Below, one piece after another: positions 6,508 to 13,627 of a stretch of DNA of 19,375 nt; the stretch's first letter is position 1; each line of letters opens with the position of its first letter. A model generated the notes under the pieces. It ran no database searches. It worked only from the letters and a program-made list of their open reading frames with translations, and was not told the origin of the DNA. The DNA lies in assembly GCA_947365485.1 (NCBI GenBank), contig CANAXK010000007.1, forward strand, positions 1-19,375. The letters run 5' to 3'. The position numbers were made by a program, and so were the translations under genes. Origin of the DNA: an uncultured bacterium. GTDB lineage: Bacteria; Cyanobacteriota; Vampirovibrionia; Gastranaerophilales; Gastranaerophilaceae.

Positions 6508-7110
6508 ATGAATTCACAACATGATGTTATTTACGGTTTGATGAATGAGCTTGAAGAAGCTTTAGAAAAAAGAGGGGTGCCTCTTTTTGGAAGTTTCTCA
6601 ATTGTTAGAAAAGACACCGTAACAGACATTTTAGACAAGTTGTACGCAGCACTTCCTGACGAGGTTAAGGAAGCAAGAGCGCTCTTGAGACGCAAAGACG
6701 AAATGCAGTACGAAGCACAGCAGAGAGCTGAAAAAATCATTGCTGACGCTCAAGCAGAAGCAAACAGACTTCTTAGCGAATCAGATTTGCTCAGAGCTGT
6801 TCAAAGAGAAGCTGAAAAAATCAAAGAACAGGTTATCACAGACTGCGAAGACATCAAGCGCAAGGCGCTTGACGAAGCTGACTCATTGAGAGTTCAGGCA
6901 ACAGAAGAAGCTACCCGCACAAAAGACGGTGCTACTGTTTATGCAGAGCAGGTGCTTGTTAATCTGGAACAAAACCTTGCACAGCTCCAGGAAGTTGTTA
7001 AAAACGGCCAGGTGCAGCTTGAAAGACGCAGGGCTGAATCTGATGGTCAGGTGAATGGAAATTACGCAAACCAGCACCCTGACTTTGCACAGGATTTTAG
7101 AATGAACTAA
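6508..7110 (+). CDS. Coiled-coil protein, ATP-synthase-b/V-type-H-like
   Basis: The protein has 200 residues. The globular N-terminus (about 1-65) contains FGSFSIVRKDTVTDILDKLY and ends at LPDEVKEA. A long charged coiled coil of Glu, Lys, Ala and Gln heptads spans about 65-180 (for example AEKIIADAQAEANRLL). The C-terminus is short, polar and disordered (NGNYANQHPDF). The coil has the AEKII.DA..EA.R pattern of F-type ATP synthase subunit b and V-type subunit H. There is no membrane anchor, no nucleotide-binding motif and no ATP synthase operon nearby, so it is unlikely to be a true subunit. Similar orphan proteins in other bacteria are often labelled simply 'ATPase'. A scaffold or DivIVA-like role is possible but unproven. 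Confidence 0.7.
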   Translation: MNSQHDVIYGLMNELEEALEKRGVPLFGSFSIVRKDTVTDILDKLYAALPDEVKEARALLRRKDEMQYEAQQRAEKIIADAQAEANRLLSESDLLRAVQREAEKIKEQVITDCEDIKRKALDEADSLRVQATEEATRTKDGATVYAEQVLVNLEQNLAQLQEVVKNGQVQLERRRAESDGQVNGNYANQHPDFAQDFRMN

Positions 7111-7126
7111 AATTTGATTACTCTAT

Positions 7127-7160
7127 AAAAAAAGACCTCCGTTTCGGAGGTCTTTTTTTT
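7127..7160. terminator. Bidirectional intrinsic terminator
   Basis: A perfect stem runs from 7127-7141 to 7145-7159, with core AAGACCTCCG/CGGAGGTCTT, a TTT loop and eight T's on the plus side. The matching A-run becomes a U-run on the other strand. It ends the coiled-coil gene on plus and the secreted-protein gene (stop at 7161-7159) on minus. Confidence 0.9.
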
Positions 7161-7560
7161 ATAACATATTCTTTCTGATTTTTTCTTTAGCTCTGTCAAT
7201 TTCCTTGATGCGTTTTTCAATCGCAGTTGTTTGCTTCTTGAGCGCTTTTCTTTCGTTCTTGATAAGCTTGTATTGAGCATCTACATCAGCGTATTTTGTC
7301 TTGCAGTTTAACAGGTCATTTCTGATATCAACCTGTGCGTTGTCAAGCTGCAAGATTGCGTTCTGGATGTTTCCGTTGCCAACAGCGTCGCCTTCTGCTG
7401 ATGATGCAGCCGGAGTTGTCTTTGTATATGTTGTTGATGAAGCATTTCCGTACTGTGTATCATTAAAATTTAACGGTGTAAAAGCATTGCCGTCTGCAAA
7501 AGCAACTGTGTTAAGCGCTGCAAACAGAGTTAATGTTAAAACGATTTTCTTCATTTTCAT
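7159..7560 (-). CDS. Secreted small coiled-coil protein
   Basis: The protein has 133 residues. The start ATG at 7560 has a good AAGGAG about 5 nt upstream; a second Met two codons in could also serve. The signal peptide is MKMKKIVLTLTLFAALNTVAFA, cleaved before DGNAF. Next comes a Ser/Thr/Ala/Asn-rich linker (about 24-60). A helical, strongly charged coiled coil follows to the end (QYKLIKNERKALKKQTTAIE, then KRIKEIDRAKEKIRK). It contains a single cysteine (LLNCKTK). It is probably periplasmic or surface-exposed. The family is not recognised. It converges on the coiled-coil gene and shares its terminator. Confidence 0.7.
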   Translation of the reverse strand: MKMKKIVLTLTLFAALNTVAFADGNAFTPLNFNDTQYGNASSTTYTKTTPAASSAEGDAVGNGNIQNAILQLDNAQVDIRNDLLNCKTKYADVDAQYKLIKNERKALKKQTTAIEKRIKEIDRAKEKIRKNML

Positions 7561-7601
7561 ATCTCCTTCTTATGTTCTAATATCATATTACATACAAAGA
7601 C

Positions 7602-7630
7602 TTTTGCCAATACTTTATTGAATGTATAAT
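7602..7630 (+). promoter_or_regulatory. Promoter of the YkgJ-like gene
   Basis: TATAAT (7625-7630) is preceded by TTTTGC at 17 bp (or TTGCCA at 15 bp). The -10 ends 8 nt before the ATG at 7638 and there is no ribosome site, so a leaderless mRNA is predicted. Confidence 0.45.
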
Positions 7631-7637
7631 GTAAATT

Positions 7638-8096
7638 ATGGAAAAGAATTTATGTAACAAATGCGGAATGTGCTGCAAAGAGATTCCCGTAGACTTTACA
7701 AGAAGAATCATCTACAGAGACGGCATACAACCTCTAACTACAGCGTTTGAAGAACTGCTGATACCAGCCGAAGAAAAAGGATACGTCACAATTTGCAAAT
7801 GCAAATTTCTTGAAGACAACACCTGCACAAACCCTGAAAAACCGCAAATCTGCTCGGACTTCCCGTACTCACCGCTCGCCTTTCTTCCGGAAGATTGCGG
7901 ATACACGGGCGAAGTCTTCCTGAAAAAAGAAAAACTCAAACAACAGGTGCGCAAACTAAAAGAAGAAATAATCCACTACAACGCACTGATTGAGGTTACA
8001 AAAGACAAGACCGAACAACGCCAGTACCAGAGGATTATAGATTCACATGAGGCGTTTATTGACAAGTATAAGGTCTACGGGTCTAAAGATTGGTAA
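7638..8096 (+). CDS. YkgJ-family cysteine-cluster protein
   Basis: The protein has 152 residues. The N-terminal CxxCxxCC motif (C6, C9, C12, C13 in LCNKCGMCCKEI) plus C53, C55, C63 and C72 (ICKCKFLEDNTCTNP and QICSDFP) is the pattern of the YkgJ/UPF0153 zinc- or iron-chelating domain. The biochemical role of this family is not established. Residues about 100-150 form a coiled coil (KLKQQVRKLKEEIIHYNAL). No signal peptide is present, so it is cytoplasmic. It appears monocistronic and is followed by a REP-like hairpin rather than a T-tailed terminator. Confidence 0.8.
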   Translation: MEKNLCNKCGMCCKEIPVDFTRRIIYRDGIQPLTTAFEELLIPAEEKGYVTICKCKFLEDNTCTNPEKPQICSDFPYSPLAFLPEDCGYTGEVFLKKEKLKQQVRKLKEEIIHYNALIEVTKDKTEQRQYQRIIDSHEAFIDKYKVYGSKDW

Positions 8097-8100
8097 GGAT

Positions 8101-8136
8101 TGACCCCTCACCCTAACCCTCTCCCTAAGGAGAGGG
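8101..8136. repeat. REP-like GC-rich hairpin element
   Basis: The pyrimidine-rich run CCCTCACCCTAACCCTCTCC leads into an 8-bp stem, CCCTCTCC (8117-8124) with GGAGAGGG (8129-8136), loop CTAA. There is no T-run. The composition is unlike the surrounding AT-rich spacer, and this type of sequence recurs as intergenic repeats in many bacteria. Only one copy is in the window, so repeat status is inferred. Confidence 0.4.
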
Positions 8137-8154
8137 AATTAAAAACAATGTAAA

Positions 8155-8169
8155 TTTTTGTTACAAAAA
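8155..8169. promoter_or_regulatory. Palindromic TTTTTGTTACAAAAA box
   Basis: This 15-bp palindrome is perfect except at its central base and contains the same TTGTWACAA core as the tandem boxes at 2152-2170. If the TATACT at 8189-8194 is a -10, the box is centred near -39, close to where class II activators bind. Confidence 0.4.
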
Positions 8170-8217
8170 GGCAAGTATTTCTTTGTTATATACTTTATAT
8201 ATTTAAGGAGTACAACT

Positions 8218-8907
8218 ATGTCTTTAGATATAACTTATTTCAATTTTAATATGCCAAGCTTTGACACCACATTTTCGTCATGGAACTTTGGCTTGCCGTC
8301 TTTTTTCAACTATAACCCGCTGTTGCAGTTTAATTGGTTTGATTTTTCGAATATCTTTCCGACGAATTTCACTTTTAATACAAACAATACTATCTGGAAT
8401 ACGCCTGCGACATTCGATTTTATACAGACTCGCCAAAAAAGTTTTACTAATTTTAGCAAGACCGTTTCAGGCAGTGTAAACAATTCTTACCTGAATCTTA
8501 CAAAAAGCGCGGCTTTTGCAAAGGCAAAAACAGATTCCAACCTTGAGCAGCTGAAAGGCGGCAGGAACTGGTCGATTTCAGAGGCTTCTTTTAGAACAGA
8601 CATTCCGTTTGCAAAGAAGGGCACCGCTGCGATTCTTGACAAAGTTGCGGCAATGACAGGTGAGAACCTTGTTATCACCTCGGCACTTGGTACCGGAGAA
8701 GCAAACAATCCGCACCAAAAAAGCGGTTATGCGAGCCACCACAACGCAGAGAACCCAAAGCTTGATATCAGAATCAACGGAAACGCGCAAGCTTTTGCCC
8801 AGAAATTAAAAAACACAGGCTATTTCAGCAGGGTATCTGTGGAGAGCGACCATCTGGATGTCCAAATCGACCCCGATAAATTCAAAAGTCTTGATACTGT
8901 TGCCTAG
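8218..8907 (+). CDS. Phe/Asn-rich protein with a possible M15-like peptidase C-terminus
   Basis: I chose the ATG at 8218, preceded by AAGGAG at 8205-8210; a longer reading from 8158 lacks support. The protein has 229 residues. Residues 1-80 are strikingly rich in Phe, Asn, Trp, Pro and Thr (for example FDFSNIFPTNFTFNTNN), with no signal peptide, suggesting a low-complexity or self-associating segment. From about residue 120 the protein looks globular: LVITSALGTG (151-160), SHHNAENPKLDI (173-184) and DHLDVQID (211-218). This order resembles the zinc site of M15/VanX-type D-Ala-D-Ala peptidases (H, D, then a late H: H175, D183, H212). The H-to-D spacing is one longer than usual, so the assignment is tentative. 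The 3' end abuts the convergent porin gene with 2 nt between. Confidence 0.6.
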   Translation: MSLDITYFNFNMPSFDTTFSSWNFGLPSFFNYNPLLQFNWFDFSNIFPTNFTFNTNNTIWNTPATFDFIQTRQKSFTNFSKTVSGSVNNSYLNLTKSAAFAKAKTDSNLEQLKGGRNWSISEASFRTDIPFAKKGTAAILDKVAAMTGENLVITSALGTGEANNPHQKSGYASHHNAENPKLDIRINGNAQAFAQKLKNTGYFSRVSVESDHLDVQIDPDKFKSLDTVA

Positions 8908-8909
8908 AT

Positions 8910-10025
8910 TTACAACAGAATTTGCGTACCAAGTAGGATTCTGTGCGAATCGTCACGCAGGTCATTCTGGCAGAATACGTAGTTAAGCATTATTTTAAGC
9001 GCCTGACCTTTGATAAAGTAATTCAAGCCGGCAGAGTATTCCCGCCTTATGTCATCAGCAAGCGTTTTATCCGGCACATAGTGGTCGTACCTTCCCACAA
9101 GCTGAATTTTAGGCGTAATCTTGTATCCGAGCGTTGTGTTAAACCCTTCGGCGTGTTTGGAGGTAATCGTTTTTGCGCCGTTATATCCGTTTGCTGCGCC
9201 CCATTCAAAGTTAGCCATCAACTTTTTGTACTCGTATCCTGCATAGAGCCCTGTAACACAGTAGTCGATATCATTATGACCTGCGGTTAATCCGCCTCCG
9301 AGCAGAAGTTTTCCATACCTGCCGTCGGTTTTGCCGAGCGGATTAAAGTTTACCCAGCCAGTAAATTCTGCGCCCGGGAAAAAGCTTCTGAAATAAGTAT
9401 CGGAGTCATACCCGCCAATATCGTATTCTACCAGGCTATAATTCCCTTTGACTCTCAACCCGACTTTTCTTACATTCCCGAAATTCCTGCCGATTTGAGA
9501 CCTGCTCACAAAGGGAAGCGTTGTCATTGACATCCCGCCCTCATAGCCGGTTGGAGTTCTTGTGTTACCAAAGATTATTGTATGGTGAGGAATCGAGGTG
9601 TTTGCAACATACAGGTTGCTCGGAAGGTACTGCATAAACGAATAATTGTTCTGGGGATTGAACCTGAACCGTGCCTCGTAGTAGTTTTTTCCGCCTCTGA
9701 ATTTTCCGTTAACGCCTGCCTGAATCGCGTTGTAATCAAAGCCCAAATCATCGTCATCAAAAGTAACATCCTCATTAATCCCGCCACGAAAGTAGCCGAA
9801 AAAGTGCATTGACTCAATCGGGCCTTCGTCAAAGTTTTTGGTAAGGATTTCTTCAAGAAGGTAAGAAGATTTGTTCGTATCGACTGTTTCATCTGATTTC
9901 AACGAGACTGCAGCTGCTTCCAGCACAGACAGGTTGTCGTCAACATCAAGCACGACCTCTTCAGATGCAAAAGAGGACAACTGTACAGAAATAAACAGTA
10001 AGAGAACAACCGCTATTTTCTTCAT
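8910..10025 (-). CDS. Outer-membrane porin, phosphate-selective (OprP/OprO) type
   Basis: The protein has 371 residues with a signal peptide (MKKIAVVLLLFISVQLSSFA), a short acidic, helical N-terminal segment and then alternating beta strands through to the end. The stretches YFRGGINEDVTF, NGKFRGGKNYYEARFRFNP, NYSLVEYDIGGYDSD, LVGRYDHYVP and the last strand RILLGTQILL fit the OprP-like porin family, which forms barrels admitting small anions or other solutes. The substrate cannot be told from sequence. It shows that the organism has an outer membrane. It is expressed from an extended -10 (TGC-TATAAT) that ends 7 nt before the ATG, with no ribosome site. A gap of 21 nt separates it from gatB upstream, so the promoter lies against the end of gatB. 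Confidence 0.85.
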   Translation of the reverse strand: MKKIAVVLLLFISVQLSSFASEEVVLDVDDNLSVLEAAAVSLKSDETVDTNKSSYLLEEILTKNFDEGPIESMHFFGYFRGGINEDVTFDDDDLGFDYNAIQAGVNGKFRGGKNYYEARFRFNPQNNYSFMQYLPSNLYVANTSIPHHTIIFGNTRTPTGYEGGMSMTTLPFVSRSQIGRNFGNVRKVGLRVKGNYSLVEYDIGGYDSDTYFRSFFPGAEFTGWVNFNPLGKTDGRYGKLLLGGGLTAGHNDIDYCVTGLYAGYEYKKLMANFEWGAANGYNGAKTITSKHAEGFNTTLGYKITPKIQLVGRYDHYVPDKTLADDIRREYSAGLNYFIKGQALKIMLNYVFCQNDLRDDSHRILLGTQILL

Positions 10026-10031
10026 CAGTTA

Positions 10032-10040
10032 ATTATAGCA
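10032..10040 (-). promoter_or_regulatory. Extended -10 (TGC-TATAAT) of the porin gene
   Basis: On the minus strand a consensus TATAAT with TGn ends 7 nt before the ATG at 10025. TTGAAG (10057-10052) is only 14 bp upstream, so -35 contact is doubtful. A leaderless transcript is predicted. Confidence 0.55.
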
Positions 10041-10046
10041 TATAAA

Positions 10047-11495
10047 TTAACCTTCAAGCATTTGCTTAACGAGTTCGTTAACAGTTTTAGGGTTAGCTCT
10101 GCCTTTTGTTTCCTTCATAACCTGACCGACAAAGAATCCCATCAGGTTTGTTTTTCCGTTCTTGTAAGCTTCAACTTCATTTGGATGTGAATTTACGATT
10201 TTTTCCACAATAGATTTGATTGCGCCTTCATCAGAAATCTGGCTCAAGCCTTTTTTCTCAACTATTGCAGAAGCCTTGTCACCGTTTGTAATCATATCCT
10301 CAACAAGGATTTGTTTTCCGATGTTGTTAGAAATTGTACCTTTTTCAATCAAGCTAATTAATTCTGCGAGGTTCTCAGGAGTCAATTTTGTTTCATTAAT
10401 CTCAACTTTTGCTTCTTTAAGATAAGCAGCAATCTCGCCCATCATAAAGTTTACAGCGATTTTCGGATTAGCGCCAAGCTCAAGAACTTTATCAAAGAAC
10501 AGCGCTAAAGGCATCTGTTCAACAATTACAGAAGCATCGTACTCGCTCAACCCAATGCTCATGTATCTCTGGCGCTTAGCTTCTGGAAGCTCAGGCATGT
10601 TTGCTCTGATTTCTTCCACCCACTCGCGTGAGATTTCAAGCGGCATCAAATCAGGTTCAGGGAAGTATCTGTAATCGTGAGCGTCTTCTTTTCCTCTCAT
10701 AGAGCGTGTTTCCTTAAGGTTGTCGTCCCAGAGTCTTGTTTCCTGAACAACCTGACCGCCTTCTTCCACGATTTCGATTTGTCTGTCAATTTCATACTCG
10801 ATAGCTCTTTGAAGCGCAGAGAAGCTGTTTACGTTCTTGATTTCAGCTCTTGTACCAAATTCTTTTGAACCCTTTGGCATGATAGAAATGTTAGCGTCAC
10901 ATCTCATAGAGCCCTCTTCGAGGTTTCCGTCGCAAACACCAAGGTAGCGGACAATGTTTCTAAGCTCTTCCATGTAGTTTCTAGCTTCTTCGCTTGAGCG
11001 CATATCCGGCTCGGAAACTATTTCAAGAAGCGGAGTTCCGGCTCTGTTCAAATCCACGAGCGAATAAGTTGCACCGTTAATCCCTGCTGCGCCTACGTGG
11101 ACAAGTTTACCTGCGTCTTCTTCAAGGTGAGCTCTTGTAATCCCGATTCTTTTGCCCTTAACATCGATGTAGCCGTTTACGCAAATCGGCTCATCGTACT
11201 GGGAAATCTGGTATCCTTTTGGAAGGTCAGGATAAAAATACTGTTTTCTGTCGAATTTGCATCTGTTTGGAATAGAGCAGTTAAGCGCAAGCCCGAGAAG
11301 AATCCCCATGTTAACGCATTCTTTGTTCAGAACAGGCAAAACACCCGGCATACCAAGCGTGATAGGGCTAATCTGGCTGTTTTGTTCATTACCAAACTCT
11401 GTGCTGTCCGGTGCAAATATTTTTGATTTGGTTTTAAGCTGTGCATGCACTTCCAAGCCAATTACGACTTCGTATTTATCTCTTAAATCTTCCAT
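10047..11495 (-). CDS. gatB: Aspartyl/glutamyl-tRNA amidotransferase subunit B
   Basis: The protein has 482 residues, the normal length. GatB is the kinase/transamidase subunit of GatCAB, which converts Glu-tRNA(Gln) and/or Asp-tRNA(Asn) to the correct amide in the cytoplasm. Hallmarks are VVIGLEVHAQLKTKSKIF, the KQYFYPDLPKGYQISQYD block, RAHLEEDAGK, the signature DLNRAGTPLLEIV, and the C-terminal YqeY-like end LMGFFVGQVMKETKGRANP. gatA and gatC are not adjacent. The ATG at 11495 has GAGG 8 nt upstream and an extended -10 (TGC-TAAAAT) further back, so this gene has an ordinary leader, unlike several neighbours. It lies between yraN and the porin on the same strand. Confidence 0.97.
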   Translation of the reverse strand: MEDLRDKYEVVIGLEVHAQLKTKSKIFAPDSTEFGNEQNSQISPITLGMPGVLPVLNKECVNMGILLGLALNCSIPNRCKFDRKQYFYPDLPKGYQISQYDEPICVNGYIDVKGKRIGITRAHLEEDAGKLVHVGAAGINGATYSLVDLNRAGTPLLEIVSEPDMRSSEEARNYMEELRNIVRYLGVCDGNLEEGSMRCDANISIMPKGSKEFGTRAEIKNVNSFSALQRAIEYEIDRQIEIVEEGGQVVQETRLWDDNLKETRSMRGKEDAHDYRYFPEPDLMPLEISREWVEEIRANMPELPEAKRQRYMSIGLSEYDASVIVEQMPLALFFDKVLELGANPKIAVNFMMGEIAAYLKEAKVEINETKLTPENLAELISLIEKGTISNNIGKQILVEDMITNGDKASAIVEKKGLSQISDEGAIKSIVEKIVNSHPNEVEAYKNGKTNLMGFFVGQVMKETKGRANPKTVNELVKQMLEG

Positions 11496-11525
11496 TAATT
11501 TATCCTCACTAATCTATTTAAGTTA

Positions 11526-11534
11526 ATTTTAGCA
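11526..11534 (-). promoter_or_regulatory. Extended -10 (TGC-TAAAAT) upstream of gatB
   Basis: The motif lies just after the yraN stop. The predicted transcript start near 11519 leaves about 24 nt of leader that includes the GAGG site. Confidence 0.5.
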
Positions 11535-11542
11535 TAAACATT

Positions 11543-11887
11543 TTATATGTTTTGCAAATGAGTAATTTCAATTTCGGGCTTAAGCATGACAGAAATCGCG
11601 TCAATCCTGTAACGCTTATATTGAGGGTTTTCTTTAAGGTAAAGAAAAAGTCCGTTTTTGATATGTTCGTACTTGGTTTTTGTAACGGCTTCCAGCGGGT
11701 GCCCGCAAATCGTTGAGGTTCTGGTCTTGACCTCAACAAACACGAGCATGTTTTTATCAAGCGCAATAATATCAATCTCGCAAATCCTTGAGAACCTTTT
11801 GTTGGTCTCAATAATTTTGTATCCTTTTTTCAGAAGAAAATCTTTTGCGAGTTCTTCGCCTCTTTTTCCGGTTGAAATATTTGTCAT
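11543..11887 (-). CDS. yraN: YraN/UPF0102-family endonuclease-like protein
   Basis: The protein has 114 residues, typical for the family. It follows the expected order: GKRGEELAKDFLLKKGYKII, then CEIDIIALD (E37, D39), then LVFVEVKTRT (E52, K54). Together these give a PD-(D/E)XK-type Holliday-junction-resolvase-like core. The Gly that usually precedes EID is Cys here. The family's physiological role is unsettled, with DNA repair or uptake suggested by fold. An extended -10 (TGC-TAATAT) ends 7 nt before the ATG with no ribosome site, predicting a leaderless mRNA. It is followed by gatB, which has its own promoter. Confidence 0.88.
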   Translation of the reverse strand: MTNISTGKRGEELAKDFLLKKGYKIIETNKRFSRICEIDIIALDKNMLVFVEVKTRTSTICGHPLEAVTKTKYEHIKNGLFLYLKENPQYKRYRIDAISVMLKPEIEITHLQNI

Positions 11888-11893
11888 GATTTA

Positions 11894-11902
11894 ATATTAG
11901 CA
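11894..11902 (-). promoter_or_regulatory. Extended -10 (TGC-TAATAT) of yraN
   Basis: On the minus strand TGCTAATAT ends 7 nt before the ATG at 11887, and there is no Shine-Dalgarno. It is the same geometry as in front of rpe and the porin gene. Confidence 0.5.
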
Positions 11903-11964
11903 AAAATTATTACTTTTTGTAAACTTTCTCCAACCATGGGCTTTAATAATTATATAACCAGATA

Positions 11965-11970
11965 TATAAT
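11965..11970 (+). promoter_or_regulatory. -10 (TATAAT) of the 135-aa gene
   Basis: A consensus hexamer within an AT-rich stretch. It predicts a leader of about 55 nt before the ATG at 12031. No good -35 is visible. Confidence 0.4.
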
Positions 11971-12030
11971 AGGTGTATATAAGTATATTAGTGTAAGTAT
12001 TGTAGATTTATCTCAAAAGAGGCAAAAAGT

Positions 12031-12438
12031 ATGGAAACACAAGCGGTTACCCCTTATTCACCGACGACTGTTTATGGACAATTGTCGTCACCATTTATTG
12101 TAAAAAGCGTAAGCATCAACGCACACACAGCTAATGAGGCTGTAGTAGAAGATGTTGGTACATTTTCACGTGATTATTTCACGGAGGGTTCAGCGCGTTT
12201 CAAGTATGCTGCGTCATATTCGCCGTCTTCAATAGCTTCCATTCAGAGCGAGAATGGAATACATTCGTTTTCCGCAAGTTCGGGTTCAGGAGACATTGTA
12301 AAAACAGCGTTAAACAGCGGGTATTCTGCAAACGAGGCAATTACGGTAAGCAACGCCAAGGCAGCGTACTCCAGAAGTGCTGTCGCAACGCGGAATCCTG
12401 TTAGCGCGCTTAGAGGATGCAAGTACAGCGTTTCGTAG
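12031..12438 (+). CDS. Hypothetical Ser/Ala-rich protein, 135 aa
   Basis: The ATG at 12031 has AAGAGG at 12017-12022, an 8-nt spacing. The protein has no signal peptide and no hydrophobic segment. It is rich in Ser and Ala, and its C-terminal half contains phrases such as GYSANEAITVSNAKAAYSRS, echoed earlier by NAHTANEAVVEDVG. This hints at a short internal similarity around 'ANEA'. One cysteine lies near the C-terminus (LRGCKYSVS). It has its own promoter and no obvious link to the oxidoreductase operon that follows 88 nt later. Family unknown. Confidence 0.6.
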   Translation: METQAVTPYSPTTVYGQLSSPFIVKSVSINAHTANEAVVEDVGTFSRDYFTEGSARFKYAASYSPSSIASIQSENGIHSFSASSGSGDIVKTALNSGYSANEAITVSNAKAAYSRSAVATRNPVSALRGCKYSVS

Positions 12439-12526
12439 GAAAGTTTATTACAAATATTAATCTTTTCCCTATTCTATGTATCTGTAGTAAAATATAGGTG
12501 TAGATTATTAAGGGAAGGTTAAAAAC

Positions 12527-13627
12527 ATGGTAAACAAACTTATCAAAGAAGACACCAAAATGTTCCTTACCGGAAATGAAGTGTTGGCTTATGCTGCAAA
12601 CTCAGCAGAAGCAGAATTTATGTACGGATATCCTATTACACCTCAGAACGAAATCATGCACACGTGGTGTAAGCTTCTTCCTAAGACAGAAGCGGGATTT
12701 TTGCAGACAGAAGACGAAATCTCTGCCGGATTTTCAACAATCGGCGGTATTTTGGCAGGCAAACGTGCTTTCACGGCAACAGCGGGCCCTGGTAATGTAA
12801 TCATGCAGGACGCTCAATCAATGGCCGAGATGATGAGAATCCCGTTTGTATGTGCTGTTATGCAGAGAGGCGGCCCTTCCACAGCTACAGTAATCTACGC
12901 ACAACAGGAAACAAGGCTCACCTGCTACGGTGGAAACGGCGAAGGGTTCAGAATCGTGTACTCAACAGCCGGACATCAGGATTTGTACGACTACATGATT
13001 AAGGCGTTCAACACAGCTTGGAAATACAGATTCCCGACCTACGTGCTTGCAGACGGGTATCAGGGAAAGATGAGGGAGCCTGTCATGCTTTACGACCCTG
13101 CATCACGCGGGATAACAATGGTTCCGACAGAAAAAGCGCTTCTTGCAGAGGGTGAAATCGGGGTTGACAGAAAATCTGCTCACATGAGAAACACTTACAA
13201 CATGGAAGAAGAGCTGATGGAAGTTCTTGACAGCTATCAGGCTGACTACGACAAGATGTCAGAAGAGGTTCAGGAATGGGAAGAATACAGGGCAGAGGAT
13301 GCTGAAATCCTTGTAATTGCGCATGGTATTGTTGCGCGTTCAGCTAGAACAGCAATCGACGAGCTTCGTGAAAAAGGCATCAAAGCAGGCTTATTCAGGC
13401 CGATTACAATCAGGCCGCTTGCTGTTAAGCCTCTAAGAGCAGCTGTTTCAAGAGCCAAGCATTTATTATTCACAGAATCTGCAAACGGTCAGCTTGCGCA
13501 GATGGTGCTTGAAAAAATTTACGGGCTTACGACACCTTATTCAACGCTGTTCAAGATGGGCGTCGGGGTGACGGGTGATGATATAGTTAAAAAGGTTGAA
13601 GAAATCAGAATTAAGGAGGCAATATAA
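12527..13627 (+). CDS. korA: 2-oxoacid:ferredoxin oxidoreductase, alpha subunit
   Basis: The protein has 366 residues and begins the operon, with AGGGAAGG at 12511-12518. The enzyme oxidatively decarboxylates a 2-oxoacid to its acyl-CoA, passing electrons to ferredoxin. This subunit carries the pyrimidine-binding TPP domain: GYPITPQNEI from residue 34, TEDEISAG (61-68) and ATAGPGN (84-90). The C-terminal half (about 250-360) is a transketolase-C-like domain (ILVIAHGIVARSARTA). The alpha-beta-gamma-delta order and sizes match 2-oxoglutarate (Kor) and branched-chain 2-oxoacid (Vor) enzymes. Which acid is used cannot be decided from sequence by eye. Its TAA overlaps the next ATG by one base. Confidence 0.92.
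   Translation: MVNKLIKEDTKMFLTGNEVLAYAANSAEAEFMYGYPITPQNEIMHTWCKLLPKTEAGFLQTEDEISAGFSTIGGILAGKRAFTATAGPGNVIMQDAQSMAEMMRIPFVCAVMQRGGPSTATVIYAQQETRLTCYGGNGEGFRIVYSTAGHQDLYDYMIKAFNTAWKYRFPTYVLADGYQGKMREPVMLYDPASRGITMVPTEKALLAEGEIGVDRKSAHMRNTYNMEEELMEVLDSYQADYDKMSEEVQEWEEYRAEDAEILVIAHGIVARSARTAIDELREKGIKAGLFRPITIRPLAVKPLRAAVSRAKHLLFTESANGQLAQMVLEKIYGLTTPYSTLFKMGVGVTGDDIVKKVEEIRIKEAI

Noticed and set aside
6508..7110. Genuine ATP synthase subunit b
   Set aside because: It lacks an N-terminal membrane helix and no other ATP synthase gene is adjacent; only the coiled-coil pattern is similar.
8101..8136. Intrinsic terminator of the YkgJ-like gene
   Set aside because: The hairpin is followed by AATTAAAAAC rather than a T-run, so it does not fit an intrinsic terminator on plus; on minus there is no gene that it would end.
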